Positions 18,401 to 27,632 are shown, counted from the first letter of the stretch. The stretch is DNA of 64,000 nt from Paraprevotella xylaniphila YIT 11841 (GCF_000205165.1 NZ_GL883837.1:147082-211081), one strand, 5' to 3'. The notes: generated by a model from the letters alone, not told the origin. Translations and numbers: made by a program.

Positions 18401-19255
18401 ACAGGATACCCTTCGGGCACCGTCAATCGTACCAATCAAGTCCCTGTGGGAGCCATGACTTCGGATGAGAATGGAAATGCCACCTTCACCTCTACGGCAC
18501 ATCCTTGTTGGTTAGACTATGTAGCTGCAGAAATGGAAATAAGCGCCGATGCAAACTTCGACATCGCAAAGGCTAAGGTAGAGGCAGACAGTACGATTAA
18601 CATGACTTATAAATACCAATATGCCCTAAACGTGAAAGGACAAAACGTAAACCTCTTTACTGTAATATTAGAAGATAGCCTGATTGGCAAGCAAAGAAAC
18701 TCTTATGGTTCCAACAGCGACCCACTTTTAGGCGAATGGGGCCAGGGAGGTAAATACTCTGCCGCCACCGTACGTAATTATCCTTTCGTAGATGTAGTGA
18801 GAGGCGTAGTCGGTGATACATTCTACGGCACTGCCGGTTATATCCAACCGAATGTCGAGGCCGGTAAGGAATATACGGCCGAAGCCACTTTCAAGCTTCC
18901 TGCAAAAGTCCTGAAAGCTAAAAACTGTAAGATCGTAACCATGATGATAGACGCCAACAGCGGCAAAGTCATCAATTCGGCGCGCGCCAAATTGGATGTA
19001 TCGGATTTTGCTAATGCCATAGCTGACATACAAGCAGAAAAACCGAATGTCGAAATTGCAGTTGTAAACGGTGGCGTAGAGATTACCACAGATGCCCCGG
19101 CACAAATTAATTTGTATAGCCTGAACGGCACTTTAATCGGAACAGCCAAAAGCCAAGGCTTTGTCTCATTAAGCACAAACGGATACCGTGGCCTTACTTT
19201 GGTGAAAGTGACTACCGGACATCAAACTTTAGTGAAAAAAGTCATCGTGAAGTAA
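15473..19255 (+). CDS. Giant T9SS-tailed protein with Omp28-like CxxC domain
   Basis: 1260 residues with a signal peptide (ends near KAQG). Order of parts: a propeller-like region with repeated D-D/G-x-M/Y-V-A-G-type turns (about 30-400); two Ig-like Big_5-type domains (about 400-502 and 507-612); a cleaved-adhesin/MAM-like jelly roll (about 624-806, with VEDFNN, DDWMVT, FVDNLLV); an Ig-like linker; an Omp28/thioredoxin-like domain starting VVLEEGTGQDCPNCP with Cys929 and Cys932; and a T9SS sorting tail (last ~75 residues, ending VKKVIVK). It should be a large surface protein. It is divergent from the TlpA/Omp28 operon, which shares the same CxxC motif, so the two are probably one functional unit. 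Function unknown. Confidence 0.8.
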   Translation: MKKGLLKIALSVLGAAFFLCAKAQGVPGASIHPFVFEDVSILTNISNNGKWATAHGTEESKTMFPKLIDLSSNQVTELLTGEDYSNLTSAAYDVTDDGSMVAGSYDGQPAIYITAQKRWSMLAVPDSCVGGEVTAITPDGHYAVGRGLYADTYMEAVVMWDLQQDGLLLDLSGIPFEDMVGENNNQRRLIGVTPDGNKVLGCISYSYVSPAGIFFFVYDRQTKKCQPIGFDTTTETTEEGPQTVWTPRAEGLYFINSANLSANGRYITGEAYMENDAAKGYVYDIETDKFTLYSDAQDDMPGFTACSNGIVLGATPPTNPYRDWSVRVGEYWYPISLILSQRYGINFSTETNFSNTGTPIATSLDGKKIVVFVAPQKENYILELPETLDAATTDIDLLGNYIVNPKAGSEFSSLKTVTFTFPYEIELLGDKSNVTFTDENGKKTGTILSLKTDDKDLNISFRSTNLQAGVKYTLTLSAGTIAIKGDTERKNKELSVTYTGRDNVPVKMVSATPYENTEVKQLNYTNNPITITFDTQLSLNEDAIGYLYKDDETTPDGTLRLGVTDNKLYVFPVTARNLFKGHNYKVTVPRNAVYDIMGNNGNDSITLHYIGGFEREVSYDNDTLFVEDFNNGFTKTMLYEGDHNKPTEEMQKMDFNDSDNYPWTMVRDEDDPNNYAAASTSLYDPVGRSDDWMVTAHIYIPDDRCYLQFDAQSFRENKKDSLYVLVWVTEDEFSSMNSERIAKFKAECDTIYAGIETPGDYEDFLAGDWTEHTASLQPYAGKNIYIAFVNSNENQSCVFVDNLLVRQDQQFQISVTTDQTVVKAKEIKISGQIRITTPDHTYSTLELTLKDSQGNMVDQISESNLELKENDKYDFSFDKPLPLVIGQENEYTILVQLDEEQSEPHYSVKNLSFQTVKRVVLEEGTGQDCPNCPQGILAIENLEDVYGDLFIPVSLHTYSGDPYGTGFESYAAFLNITGYPSGTVNRTNQVPVGAMTSDENGNATFTSTAHPCWLDYVAAEMEISADANFDIAKAKVEADSTINMTYKYQYALNVKGQNVNLFTVILEDSLIGKQRNSYGSNSDPLLGEWGQGGKYSAATVRNYPFVDVVRGVVGDTFYGTAGYIQPNVEAGKEYTAEATFKLPAKVLKAKNCKIVTMMIDANSGKVINSARAKLDVSDFANAIADIQAEKPNVEIAVVNGGVEITTDAPAQINLYSLNGTLIGTAKSQGFVSLSTNGYRGLTLVKVTTGHQTLVKKVIVK

Positions 19256-19278
19256 ACTGCTTCCTTACCCTCCACATT

Positions 19279-19310
19279 GTACCATGCCCGTTCCTTTGGG
19301 CATGGTACTT
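19279..19310 (+). terminator. Rho-independent terminator after the 1260-residue protein gene
   Basis: Perfect 11-bp stem GTACCATGCCC / GGGCATGGTAC with an eight-base loop, followed by a short T-rich stretch. It separates this gene from the SusC operon. Confidence 0.75.
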
Positions 19311-19358
19311 TAGTGTTTCAGAACGAACGACAATAATTTATTAATAACAACTCTTTAA

Positions 19359-22300
19359 ATGATGAAACAAAAACTTCTCATGCTCTGTATGCTGTTCTGC
19401 ATAATGGCGGGCGCGTCTTATGCACAAACCCAAACAGCATCGGGCATCGTTTATTCTGCTGAAGACGGCCTACCGCTCATCGGCGCAAACGTGAAAGTAC
19501 AAGGCACGACCATGGGTGCATCGGCCGACTTCGATGGAAAGTTCACCATCAAGAACATCCCGGCCACAGCCAAATTCCTTGAAATCTCCAGTATCGGTTT
19601 CAAGAAACAGACAGTGCCCATTAAAACGAACCTTAAAATCACCCTCCAACCGGACAATAAGGAGCTCGGTGAAGTGGTAGTGACCGGATTACAGAAAATG
19701 GACAAGCGCCTCTTCTCCGGTGCCACCGTAAAGTTGGATGCCGATAAAATGAAAATAGACGGTATGGCCGACATCAGCCGTTCATTGGAAGGACGAGCCG
19801 CCGGCGTATCTGTACAAAATGTCAGCGGTACATTCGGTACAGCGCCGAAAATCCGTGTCCGTGGAGCCACCTCCATTTATGGCAGTAGCAAACCGTTATG
19901 GGTTGTGGACGGTGTCATCATGGAAGATGCCATTGAAGTAAGCGCGGACGCTTTGGCCACCGGTGACGTGGAAACCATGATCAGCTCTTCCATCGCAGGC
20001 TTGAACGCCGATGACATCGAAAGTTTCCAAATTCTGAAAGATGGTTCTGCAACCTCCATTTACGGTGCACGAGCCATGGCTGGTGTGATTGTTGTCACCA
20101 CCAAAAAAGGAAAAGCCGGACAAAGCAAGATCAACTATACTGGTGAAATCACCATGCGCATGAAGCCGAGTTACAAGAACTTCAACATCATGAATTCGCA
20201 AGACCAGATGTCAGTATACAAGGAAATGGCCGACAAGGGGTGGTTAAACTTCTCCGGCACTGGAGACAATGGTATGTACAACGCACCAAACAGTGGTGTA
20301 TACGGTAAAATGTGGCACCTAATCAACTCTTACGACGCAGCTACCGGACAATTCGGATTGTCTAATACCCCGGAAGCGCGTAACGCTTACCTACGCGCTG
20401 CAGAAATGCGTAATACGGACTGGTTCGACGAATTGTTTAGTAACAATGTCATGCACAACCACTCCGTAAGCGTGTCTTCCGGTACGGATAAGGCTTCCTA
20501 TTATGCCTCTTTGAGTGTCATGAGCGACCCGGGATGGTACAAACAAAGTAAAGTGAACCGTTATACAGCCAACTTAAACACCTCCTTCAATCTCAGCAAA
20601 CAGCTCACACTGAACTTGCTGTCCAATGCCTCCTACCGTAAGCAACGTGCCCCGGGCACATCTAGCCAAAGCACGGACATCGCCAACGGTGAAGTGAGCC
20701 GCGAATTTGACATCAACCCTTACTCATTCGCATTAAATACTTCCCGCACACTCGACCCGAATGAATATTACACGCGTAACTATGCAGACTTCAATATCTT
20801 CCATGAATTGGACAATAACTATATCGAGTTGAACATCGTAGATTTAAAATTCCAAGGAGAATTGAAATGGAAACCGATTTCCGAACTGGAATTCAGTGCA
20901 CTCGGTGCCATGAAATACAGCACCATTGCCAACGAACAGTTCGTCAAAGATGATGCCAACCAAGCCAATGCTTACCGAGCCATGGGCAATGCCATCATCC
21001 GCGACCAAAACGACAAACTGTACACAGACCCCGATAACCCTTATTCTTTACCGATGTCAGTCCTGCCAGAAGGTGGTTTCTATAAACGTACCGACTACAA
21101 GACGAAAGGATTCGATTTCCGAGCTTCCGCATCGTGGAACCGCCTTTGGAAAGAAGATCATCTAACCAATATCTACGCAGGTATGGAAACCAACGCTACG
21201 GATTACAACCAATCTTATTTCCACGGATGGGGTATGCAATATTCCATGGGTGAAACTCCATTCTATATTTACCAATTCCTGAAACAGCTCATCGAACAAG
21301 GTTCGAGCTACTACGGCATGGGAAACAACCGTCTGCGCAGTGCAGCCTTCTTCATGAACGCCAACTATGCATTCCAATCCCGCTATTCCGTAAATGGAAC
21401 GGTACGTTATGAAGGTACAAATAAATTAGGGAAGAGCCGTAGCGCCCGTTGGCTTCCTACATGGAACATCTCCGGGCGATGGAACCTCGACGAAGAAAAG
21501 TTCTTCGAGCCTATCAAAGACATAATATCTCATGCAGCGTTCAAGGTTTCATACTCTCTGACAGGCGACCGAGGTCCCTCAAGCATATCTAACTCTAAAG
21601 CAATTATCTCAAGCTATACCCCGTTCCGCCCGTTCACGTCTATACAGGAAAGCGGTATGCAACTTTATCAATTAGAGAACAGCGAACTGACGTATGAAAA
21701 GAAAACTGAGTTGAACTTAGGATTGGATTTGGGCTTCTTAGATAATCGCATTAATCTGGCCATGGACTGGTACACTCGTGACAACCACGACTTGATTGGC
21801 TCTATCAACACACAAGGCGTGGGTGGAGAAACTAAAAAATGGGCCAACGTGGCTTCCATGAAATCCCATGGCTTCGAAATGAGTATCTCGACCGTGAATA
21901 TCAAAAACAAAAACTTCTCCTGGAACACCGACTTCATTTTCTCGACTTACAAAAACGAAGTGACTGAATTGGATGCACTGGCCACCATGATGGACTATGT
22001 GAGTGGTACCGGTTTCACGATGCCCGGTTATCCAGTACGTTCCCTGTTCTCTATTCCGTTTGCCGGTCTGGACAGCAACGGTATACCGACATTCTACAAC
22101 GAAAACGGAGAAATTACTAGCACGGACATCAGCTTCCAGTACAGTGATGACTTCTCTTGGCTAAAATATGAAGGCTCTACCGACCCGACCGTAATGGGTA
22201 GCTTGGGCAATACTTTCAATTACAAAGGCTTCCGCCTGAACGTGTTCCTGACTTATTCCGGTGGCAACGTGGTCCGTCTTGATCCGGTATTCAGTGCCAA

Positions 22301-22700
22301 CTATAGCGATTTGACAGCCACGACGCGTGAATTTAAAAACCGTTGGACCTTGCCGGGTGACGAGCACAAAACCAATATACCGGCCATCCTGAGCTATCGC
22401 CAGTATTACGAAAATACGGATTTAAGATATGCTTATAACGCTTATAATTACTCCACAGAACGAGTAGCAAAAGGCGGTTTCATCCGTCTGAAAGAGATTT
22501 CTTTGTCCTATGACTTTCCCAAGAAATGGATAGAACCGTTAAAACTGTCCAACCTCTCTCTGAAGTTACAGGCTACCAACCTCTGCCTTCTCTATGCGGA
22601 CAAGAAACTGAACGGACAAGACCCTGAGTTTGTCAACTCAGGCGGTGTAGCTTCTCCTGTACCCCGCCAGTTTACCATGACACTGAGATTAGGTTTATAA
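19359..22700 (+). CDS. SusC/RagA-type TonB-dependent outer membrane transporter
   Basis: 1113 residues. After a signal peptide (ends ASYAQ) come a carboxypeptidase-D regulatory-like domain (about 25-105, with ASGIVYSAEDGLPLIGANV), the plug domain (about 110-240, with VRGATSIYGSS and DGSATSIYGARAMAGVI) and a long barrel ending in TLRLGL. Two adjacent Met codons make the start ambiguous by one residue. With the SusD gene 21 bases downstream it forms an outer membrane uptake pair powered by TonB. The substrate is not evident: no glycosidase is in the operon, but a metallopeptidase-like lipoprotein is, so a peptide or glycopeptide is as likely as a glycan. Confidence 0.95.
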   Translation: MMKQKLLMLCMLFCIMAGASYAQTQTASGIVYSAEDGLPLIGANVKVQGTTMGASADFDGKFTIKNIPATAKFLEISSIGFKKQTVPIKTNLKITLQPDNKELGEVVVTGLQKMDKRLFSGATVKLDADKMKIDGMADISRSLEGRAAGVSVQNVSGTFGTAPKIRVRGATSIYGSSKPLWVVDGVIMEDAIEVSADALATGDVETMISSSIAGLNADDIESFQILKDGSATSIYGARAMAGVIVVTTKKGKAGQSKINYTGEITMRMKPSYKNFNIMNSQDQMSVYKEMADKGWLNFSGTGDNGMYNAPNSGVYGKMWHLINSYDAATGQFGLSNTPEARNAYLRAAEMRNTDWFDELFSNNVMHNHSVSVSSGTDKASYYASLSVMSDPGWYKQSKVNRYTANLNTSFNLSKQLTLNLLSNASYRKQRAPGTSSQSTDIANGEVSREFDINPYSFALNTSRTLDPNEYYTRNYADFNIFHELDNNYIELNIVDLKFQGELKWKPISELEFSALGAMKYSTIANEQFVKDDANQANAYRAMGNAIIRDQNDKLYTDPDNPYSLPMSVLPEGGFYKRTDYKTKGFDFRASASWNRLWKEDHLTNIYAGMETNATDYNQSYFHGWGMQYSMGETPFYIYQFLKQLIEQGSSYYGMGNNRLRSAAFFMNANYAFQSRYSVNGTVRYEGTNKLGKSRSARWLPTWNISGRWNLDEEKFFEPIKDIISHAAFKVSYSLTGDRGPSSISNSKAIISSYTPFRPFTSIQESGMQLYQLENSELTYEKKTELNLGLDLGFLDNRINLAMDWYTRDNHDLIGSINTQGVGGETKKWANVASMKSHGFEMSISTVNIKNKNFSWNTDFIFSTYKNEVTELDALATMMDYVSGTGFTMPGYPVRSLFSIPFAGLDSNGIPTFYNENGEITSTDISFQYSDDFSWLKYEGSTDPTVMGSLGNTFNYKGFRLNVFLTYSGGNVVRLDPVFSANYSDLTATTREFKNRWTLPGDEHKTNIPAILSYRQYYENTDLRYAYNAYNYSTERVAKGGFIRLKEISLSYDFPKKWIEPLKLSNLSLKLQATNLCLLYADKKLNGQDPEFVNSGGVASPVPRQFTMTLRLGL

Positions 22701-22721
22701 TCATATACGAACTTAAAAAGA

Positions 22722-24299
22722 ATGATGATGAATTTCAAATATACAGCAATTGCCTTTACCGCATTATCGCTGACCGTATCTTCCTGTAACGACTTTTTGG
22801 ACGAAATGCCCGATAACCGTACGGAATTAGATACCCCGGAAAAAATTACCAAACTGTTAGTTACAGCCTATCCGACCACAAGTTGGAACTTATTGGCCGA
22901 ATTTTCGTCGGACAACACGGACGACAATGGTCCCAAATATCAAATCTTCGACCGTTTAAGCCGAGAAATCTACGAATGGAAAGATACCAAAGAAACAGGT
23001 AACGACTCGCCTGTAACTTATTGGTCATCCTGTTATAAAGCCATAGCCACGGCCAACCAAGCTTTAGAAGCTATCGACAAGCTGCAGGCAGAAGGAATCA
23101 GCCCCAGTTTGTTGTCTGCACAGCGAGGCGAAGCCCTACTTTGCCGAGCATACGGACATTTCATGCTCAGTTATATCTTCTGTGAAGCATGGAGCGAAAG
23201 TAATAAAAACACCGCTTTAGGTATCCCTTACAGCACACTGCCGGAAACAACTGTCAATCCGCAATATGACCGCGAAACCATCGGCAAGACATACGAGCAT
23301 ATTGCAGCTGACCTTGAAGCCGGATTGCCATTGATTGATGACAATAACTACTCGGTAGCCAAGTACCACTTCAACAGCAAGGCAGCTTATGCCTTTGCCG
23401 CACGTTTTTACTTGTACTATTGCCAATATGACAAGGCGATAGAATATGCCACCAAAGTCTTAGGCAACGACCCTGCATTAGTAATGCGTGATTGGGGAAC
23501 CCTCGGAAGTTTGTCGTTGAATGATGACCTGCAACCCGATGCCTATGTAGATGCTAGTAACCGGGCAAACTTGCTGTTGTATACAGCCCGTTCTTATTGG
23601 GGATTGTACAACGGCCCTCTTACCACAACCAACCGGTACACACACAACCCGACAATCTCTAAAAACGAAACAAGCGAATCCACAGGTATTTGGGGAGATT
23701 GTAGCACTACACTCAAACAAATCGCAGCCAACTATACTTCTATCCCCAAAGTGGTATTCCGTAAATACCCTTTTTTCTACTTCGAGGTCGTAGATCCGAG
23801 TGCCAACACAGGTTACTACAACATTGTACAGGCAGCCTTCACCACAGACGAAGCCTTGCTGATACGTGCTGAAGCCTATACCATGAAAAAAGAGTATGAC
23901 AAAGCTATTGCCGACATGCAGATTTGGGAGAATAGCTATACGACGTCTAAAGTGGCGCTTACAGAGCAAGGCATTAATGACTTCTACGGTAAACTGGATT
24001 ACTATACTCCGCAGAAGCCTACCGTCAAAAAAGAATTGCATCCTGATTTTACAATAGAACCGGGCACACAAGAAAACATGCTTCATTTCATCCTCCATGC
24101 CCGCCGTATCCTGACACTTCACGAAGGCTTGCGTTGGGGGGACATCAAACGATACGGCATTACGATTTATCGTAGAACGGTAGAGAAGCAAATCATTACC
24201 GTAACCGATGAAATGAAAGTTGACGACCCACGTCGCGCTTTACAAATCCCGAATACAGTAATCGGTGCCGGCCTAACCCCTAACCCGAGAAATAAATAA
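22722..24299 (+). CDS. SusD/RagB-type substrate-binding lipoprotein
   Basis: 525 residues counted from the first of three consecutive Met codons. The lipobox (VSSC, lipidated Cys22) is followed by the SusD signature NDFLDEMPDNRTEL. TPR-like helices follow, including SSCYKAIATANQALEAID, AEALLCRAYGHF-type repeats and LLIRAEAYTMKKEYDKAI; the C-terminal part has LHEGLRWGDIKRYG. The protein forms the lid on the SusC transporter and captures the ligand at the surface. Second gene of the five-gene operon. Confidence 0.93.
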   Translation: MMMNFKYTAIAFTALSLTVSSCNDFLDEMPDNRTELDTPEKITKLLVTAYPTTSWNLLAEFSSDNTDDNGPKYQIFDRLSREIYEWKDTKETGNDSPVTYWSSCYKAIATANQALEAIDKLQAEGISPSLLSAQRGEALLCRAYGHFMLSYIFCEAWSESNKNTALGIPYSTLPETTVNPQYDRETIGKTYEHIAADLEAGLPLIDDNNYSVAKYHFNSKAAYAFAARFYLYYCQYDKAIEYATKVLGNDPALVMRDWGTLGSLSLNDDLQPDAYVDASNRANLLLYTARSYWGLYNGPLTTTNRYTHNPTISKNETSESTGIWGDCSTTLKQIAANYTSIPKVVFRKYPFFYFEVVDPSANTGYYNIVQAAFTTDEALLIRAEAYTMKKEYDKAIADMQIWENSYTTSKVALTEQGINDFYGKLDYYTPQKPTVKKELHPDFTIEPGTQENMLHFILHARRILTLHEGLRWGDIKRYGITIYRRTVEKQIITVTDEMKVDDPRRALQIPNTVIGAGLTPNPRNK

Positions 24300-24323
24300 T
24301 TCATATATTTAAATAAGGAAAAA

Positions 24324-25202
24324 ATGAAAAAATATATAGGTTATCTATTAGTGTTCGCTTTGAGCCTGACTGCCATATCATGTAATGATGACAAGATAGA
24401 AGACCAAAGCATATTCGATACTGAAGCACCCGCACGCAACGAGTTTGACAAATGGTTGATGAAGAACTATGTAACCCCCTATAATATAGAAATAAAATAT
24501 AAATGGGAAGACATAGAAACCGATATGAGCTATGACCTCGCACCTGCCGGGTTGAACCAATCCAAAATAATGGCTCAAATCATCAAATATGTATGGTTGG
24601 AAGCATACGATGAAATCGCAGGCATCAATTTCATGAGGACTTACGTCCCCAAACAAATCCTTTTCGTCGGCTCTGCCGCATACGACGCAGACACACAGAC
24701 CAGTACTTTGGGAACAGCGGAAGGCGGCTTAAAGGTAATCCTCTATAACATCAACACGATAGAGAACAACATAGACGACCCGGAAGTGCTGAACGCATAT
24801 TACTTCCACACCATGCACCACGAATTCTCTCATATCTTGCACCAGACCAAGCCTTACAGCACGGACTTTGAAAAGATTACTCCATCCGAATACGTAGGTG
24901 CCCAATGGAACGAGCAGGCTGACAGTACAGCTAACCGGAAAGGGTTCGTGACCCCTTACGCCATGGACCAACCGGATGAAGACTTTGCAGAAATCATCTC
25001 TACTTATATTACAAATGACCAGACATATTGGGAGAGCCTATTGCAACAAAGCGGCGAAAAAGGCGCAAAGCTAATCAACCAAAAGTTTGAAATTGTAAAG
25101 AGCTATTTGCAAAACTCTTGGAACATCGACATCGACGAACTCAGAAGTGTCGTACTACGTAGAACCTCAGAGATAAAAGACCTTGATTTGGAAAACCTAT
25201 AA
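24324..25202 (+). CDS. SusC/D-associated zinc metallohydrolase-like lipoprotein (HExxHxxH)
   Basis: 292 residues. The lipobox AISC gives lipidated Cys20. The motif MHHEFSHILHQ contains His166, Glu167, His170 and His173, an HExxHxxH zinc site, and a later acidic stretch (PDEDFAEIIS) could supply further ligands. It matches the family described as substrate import-associated zinc metallohydrolase lipoproteins, which are found next to SusC/SusD pairs. Either it cleaves a bound protein or peptide before import, or it has become a binding protein; the intact motif favours catalysis. 24 bases after susD. Confidence 0.85.
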   Translation: MKKYIGYLLVFALSLTAISCNDDKIEDQSIFDTEAPARNEFDKWLMKNYVTPYNIEIKYKWEDIETDMSYDLAPAGLNQSKIMAQIIKYVWLEAYDEIAGINFMRTYVPKQILFVGSAAYDADTQTSTLGTAEGGLKVILYNINTIENNIDDPEVLNAYYFHTMHHEFSHILHQTKPYSTDFEKITPSEYVGAQWNEQADSTANRKGFVTPYAMDQPDEDFAEIISTYITNDQTYWESLLQQSGEKGAKLINQKFEIVKSYLQNSWNIDIDELRSVVLRRTSEIKDLDLENL

Positions 25203-25214
25203 TGAGTAAACAAA

Positions 25215-26576
25215 ATGAAAAGATTTAGCATATTGAGTTTGATTTGCTTGGCGGCATTCACACTGCAATCCTGCCTGTTCAGCGAAGATGACATCTTCGA
25301 AGACTCATCCACCAACCGCACCAACCAGGCACTGGACAATTATCAGGCATTGCTCACCAGTGCCACGAACGGATGGAAACTGGAATATTATCCAGGCGGT
25401 AAAAGCCATGACATCGGCGGTGTGACGATGCTCATGAAATTTGAAGGCGAAGACGTGACTATCATGTCCGACACCAAGGTACAAGGTTTCAACGATAAAA
25501 CAGAAACACAGGCCGGAGAACGGGTCACGTCTAAATTCACGCTCATTGCAGACCAAGGTCCCGTTTTGTCTTTCTCTACCTACAACGTGCTCATACATTA
25601 TTGGAGCGAACCCAAAGGAGGCCTTGACGTAGACGGATATGCCGGAGATTTTGAATTCGTTATCACTGACGCTAGGGAAAATGAGGTTACACTAAAAGGA
25701 AAGAAGCATGGCACTATCATGCACATGACCAAATTGGCTAATGATGTCGATTGGGACGCTTATATCGCAGCTTGCAATAAAATACGTACCGAAAGCGAAG
25801 AATACGGCACATTAGTTGGTTTTAAAGGGGAAACAACTTTCACCCCATCTGCTTTCTCGCAAGAGAATGTTATCACATTCAGCGAAACGGCAAGCAATGG
25901 AGAAACAACGAAACGCAAAGTTTCCTTTGCATACACAGACAAAGGTATTCGACTGTACAGCCCTACTACCGTCAATGGAGTGGAATGCGATAATTTCGTA
26001 TGGGACAATGAAACCAAATCTTTCACTAGCACAAGTGACAACTCTGTCGAACTGAAATATGTGAGACCAACAGATTATGTTCCTATAGAATTTTATACTG
26101 AACACCAATGGACTTTGGAATATACTTACAACTTTGGTCAAAAGGATACTGTTGAAACCGTAAGTTTTACCCGGTTGGAAAATACAGACACTCTCCAAAC
26201 CCAAATCAGCGCATTAAACCTGAAATTTAAGGTAAAGGCTGTATATAACCGTACTACGGGTATGATTGAGTTTCGCACGCAATATTTGGACATGGTCGTA
26301 TTGTCGACGGAAGAAGAGGGTGAAATGGATGCGTACATTCATTTGTGCCCTTGGGATGAAAATGCCGGTAACATGTACCTAATGCCTAAGGCCGGTATCG
26401 TCAGCTACACCACCCAAATGACACCACGTATTCTTGAATTCACGGACAATGGCCGTATCTCTGAATCATCTATCAATGGCTTTGTGTTCTACGCATTCAA
26501 GGGTGAAGACCGAGCTAGCGAACAACTCGGTGTGTTGAACACATACAGCGAAATAAAACTTAAACAAAAAGATTAA
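25215..26576 (+). CDS. DUF4302-type lipoprotein
   Basis: 453 residues with a lipobox (LQSC, Cys20). The N-terminal part (NQALDNYQALLTSATNGWKLEYYPG ... GGVTMLMKF) matches the DUF4302 family as I recall it. The protein is nearly all beta, with lipocalin-like strand pairs, and has no catalytic motif. Such proteins follow SusD and the HExxH lipoprotein in many Bacteroidetes operons and are presumed surface ligand-binding accessory proteins. It starts 12 bases after the metallohydrolase gene. Confidence 0.78.
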   Translation: MKRFSILSLICLAAFTLQSCLFSEDDIFEDSSTNRTNQALDNYQALLTSATNGWKLEYYPGGKSHDIGGVTMLMKFEGEDVTIMSDTKVQGFNDKTETQAGERVTSKFTLIADQGPVLSFSTYNVLIHYWSEPKGGLDVDGYAGDFEFVITDARENEVTLKGKKHGTIMHMTKLANDVDWDAYIAACNKIRTESEEYGTLVGFKGETTFTPSAFSQENVITFSETASNGETTKRKVSFAYTDKGIRLYSPTTVNGVECDNFVWDNETKSFTSTSDNSVELKYVRPTDYVPIEFYTEHQWTLEYTYNFGQKDTVETVSFTRLENTDTLQTQISALNLKFKVKAVYNRTTGMIEFRTQYLDMVVLSTEEEGEMDAYIHLCPWDENAGNMYLMPKAGIVSYTTQMTPRILEFTDNGRISESSINGFVFYAFKGEDRASEQLGVLNTYSEIKLKQKD

Positions 26577-26589
26577 AGATTAGAAGAAG

Positions 26590-27612
26590 ATGAAAAAAAC
26601 AAGCATCATATTATGTGCGCTTGCAACCGGTTTCTTTACCGGTTGCAGCGATGACGACGAAGCCGTAAAGCCACAAGTAACAGTCGTAGACATCAACTTC
26701 AAAGCTGCAGCCTCAGAAGGTTATATTTTACTGAATGGGCAACATGCAACAGCCGTATCTTCAGACAATTGGTGCAGATTGAAACAAGATGGCGATACTA
26801 TTTTCGTGACAGTAGAAGACAATACGGATATCGAAGGACGCAATGCAATCGTAACTATAACATACGCTGACGGCACACAAAAGCAAATTCCTATCAACCA
26901 ACAAGGGGGATTCTTTCGTGTAGAAGCAACTGAAGGCCTCCATGCAACAGATTCCATAAATGCCGTTTCCCTTTCAGTTACTTCGGCTTTTGAGTACACA
27001 GTTAATATAAGTTCAGACTGGGTTAGTTACGAAAAAAATGAAGAGGGTATCACATTCACATTCAAAAAGAACCTGAGTGGCTTCCCACGTCATACATCCG
27101 TGAACATCGACTGTGAGAAAATGAACAAACAGTTCACCACCTCTCTTTACCAATACAGCGTAGACGACCTGATGGGAGAGTGGACTGCCCATTTTATTAA
27201 CAGTAGAAACCAACCTACCACATGCAATGTGACACTAGACAGGAATACAAATGGAACAATTTCCGTAACAGGCATGCCTGAGAATCTGGTATTGAAAGCC
27301 CAACAAACCGACGAACATTCTTTTGCATTTAAAATGGGAGAAGATTTAGGTTTCTTTCAGGATAGCTACAAGATTTACTTGAACGGTATCAGTTCCGATG
27401 GAACCATTTATTCCTTCGATACGGAAAAGCGTAAAATCAGCTACACAAGTTCATTAAAATGTACTCCTGAGGGTTACGAATGTAATTTTACAGCGGACTC
27501 CACTTTCACCGATGGAATAGAAATGGACGGAGTAGTAGTCACAGCCTATGACCAAGCCGGCAATAAACAAGGGACAGTAGAAGCTTTCCGTCAATTACAA
27601 TTGAAACGATAA
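26590..27612 (+). CDS. BACON-type repeat lipoprotein of the SusC/D operon
   Basis: 340 residues. The lipobox FTGC gives lipidated Cys19, followed by an acidic SDDDEA linker. Two BACON-like beta sandwiches are visible (about 35-105, with DNWCRLKQDGDTIFVTV ... PINQQGG, and about 110-190, with SSDWVSYEKNEEGITFTF), then a beta-rich C-terminal domain (about 190-340, starting LMGEWTAHF). BACON domains are thought to bind carbohydrate or mucin, or to act as spacers. Last gene of the operon, 13 bases after its neighbour, followed by a strong terminator. Confidence 0.78.
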   Translation: MKKTSIILCALATGFFTGCSDDDEAVKPQVTVVDINFKAAASEGYILLNGQHATAVSSDNWCRLKQDGDTIFVTVEDNTDIEGRNAIVTITYADGTQKQIPINQQGGFFRVEATEGLHATDSINAVSLSVTSAFEYTVNISSDWVSYEKNEEGITFTFKKNLSGFPRHTSVNIDCEKMNKQFTTSLYQYSVDDLMGEWTAHFINSRNQPTTCNVTLDRNTNGTISVTGMPENLVLKAQQTDEHSFAFKMGEDLGFFQDSYKIYLNGISSDGTIYSFDTEKRKISYTSSLKCTPEGYECNFTADSTFTDGIEMDGVVVTAYDQAGNKQGTVEAFRQLQLKR

Positions 27613-27632
27613 ATCTCCTTTCAATGACAATG

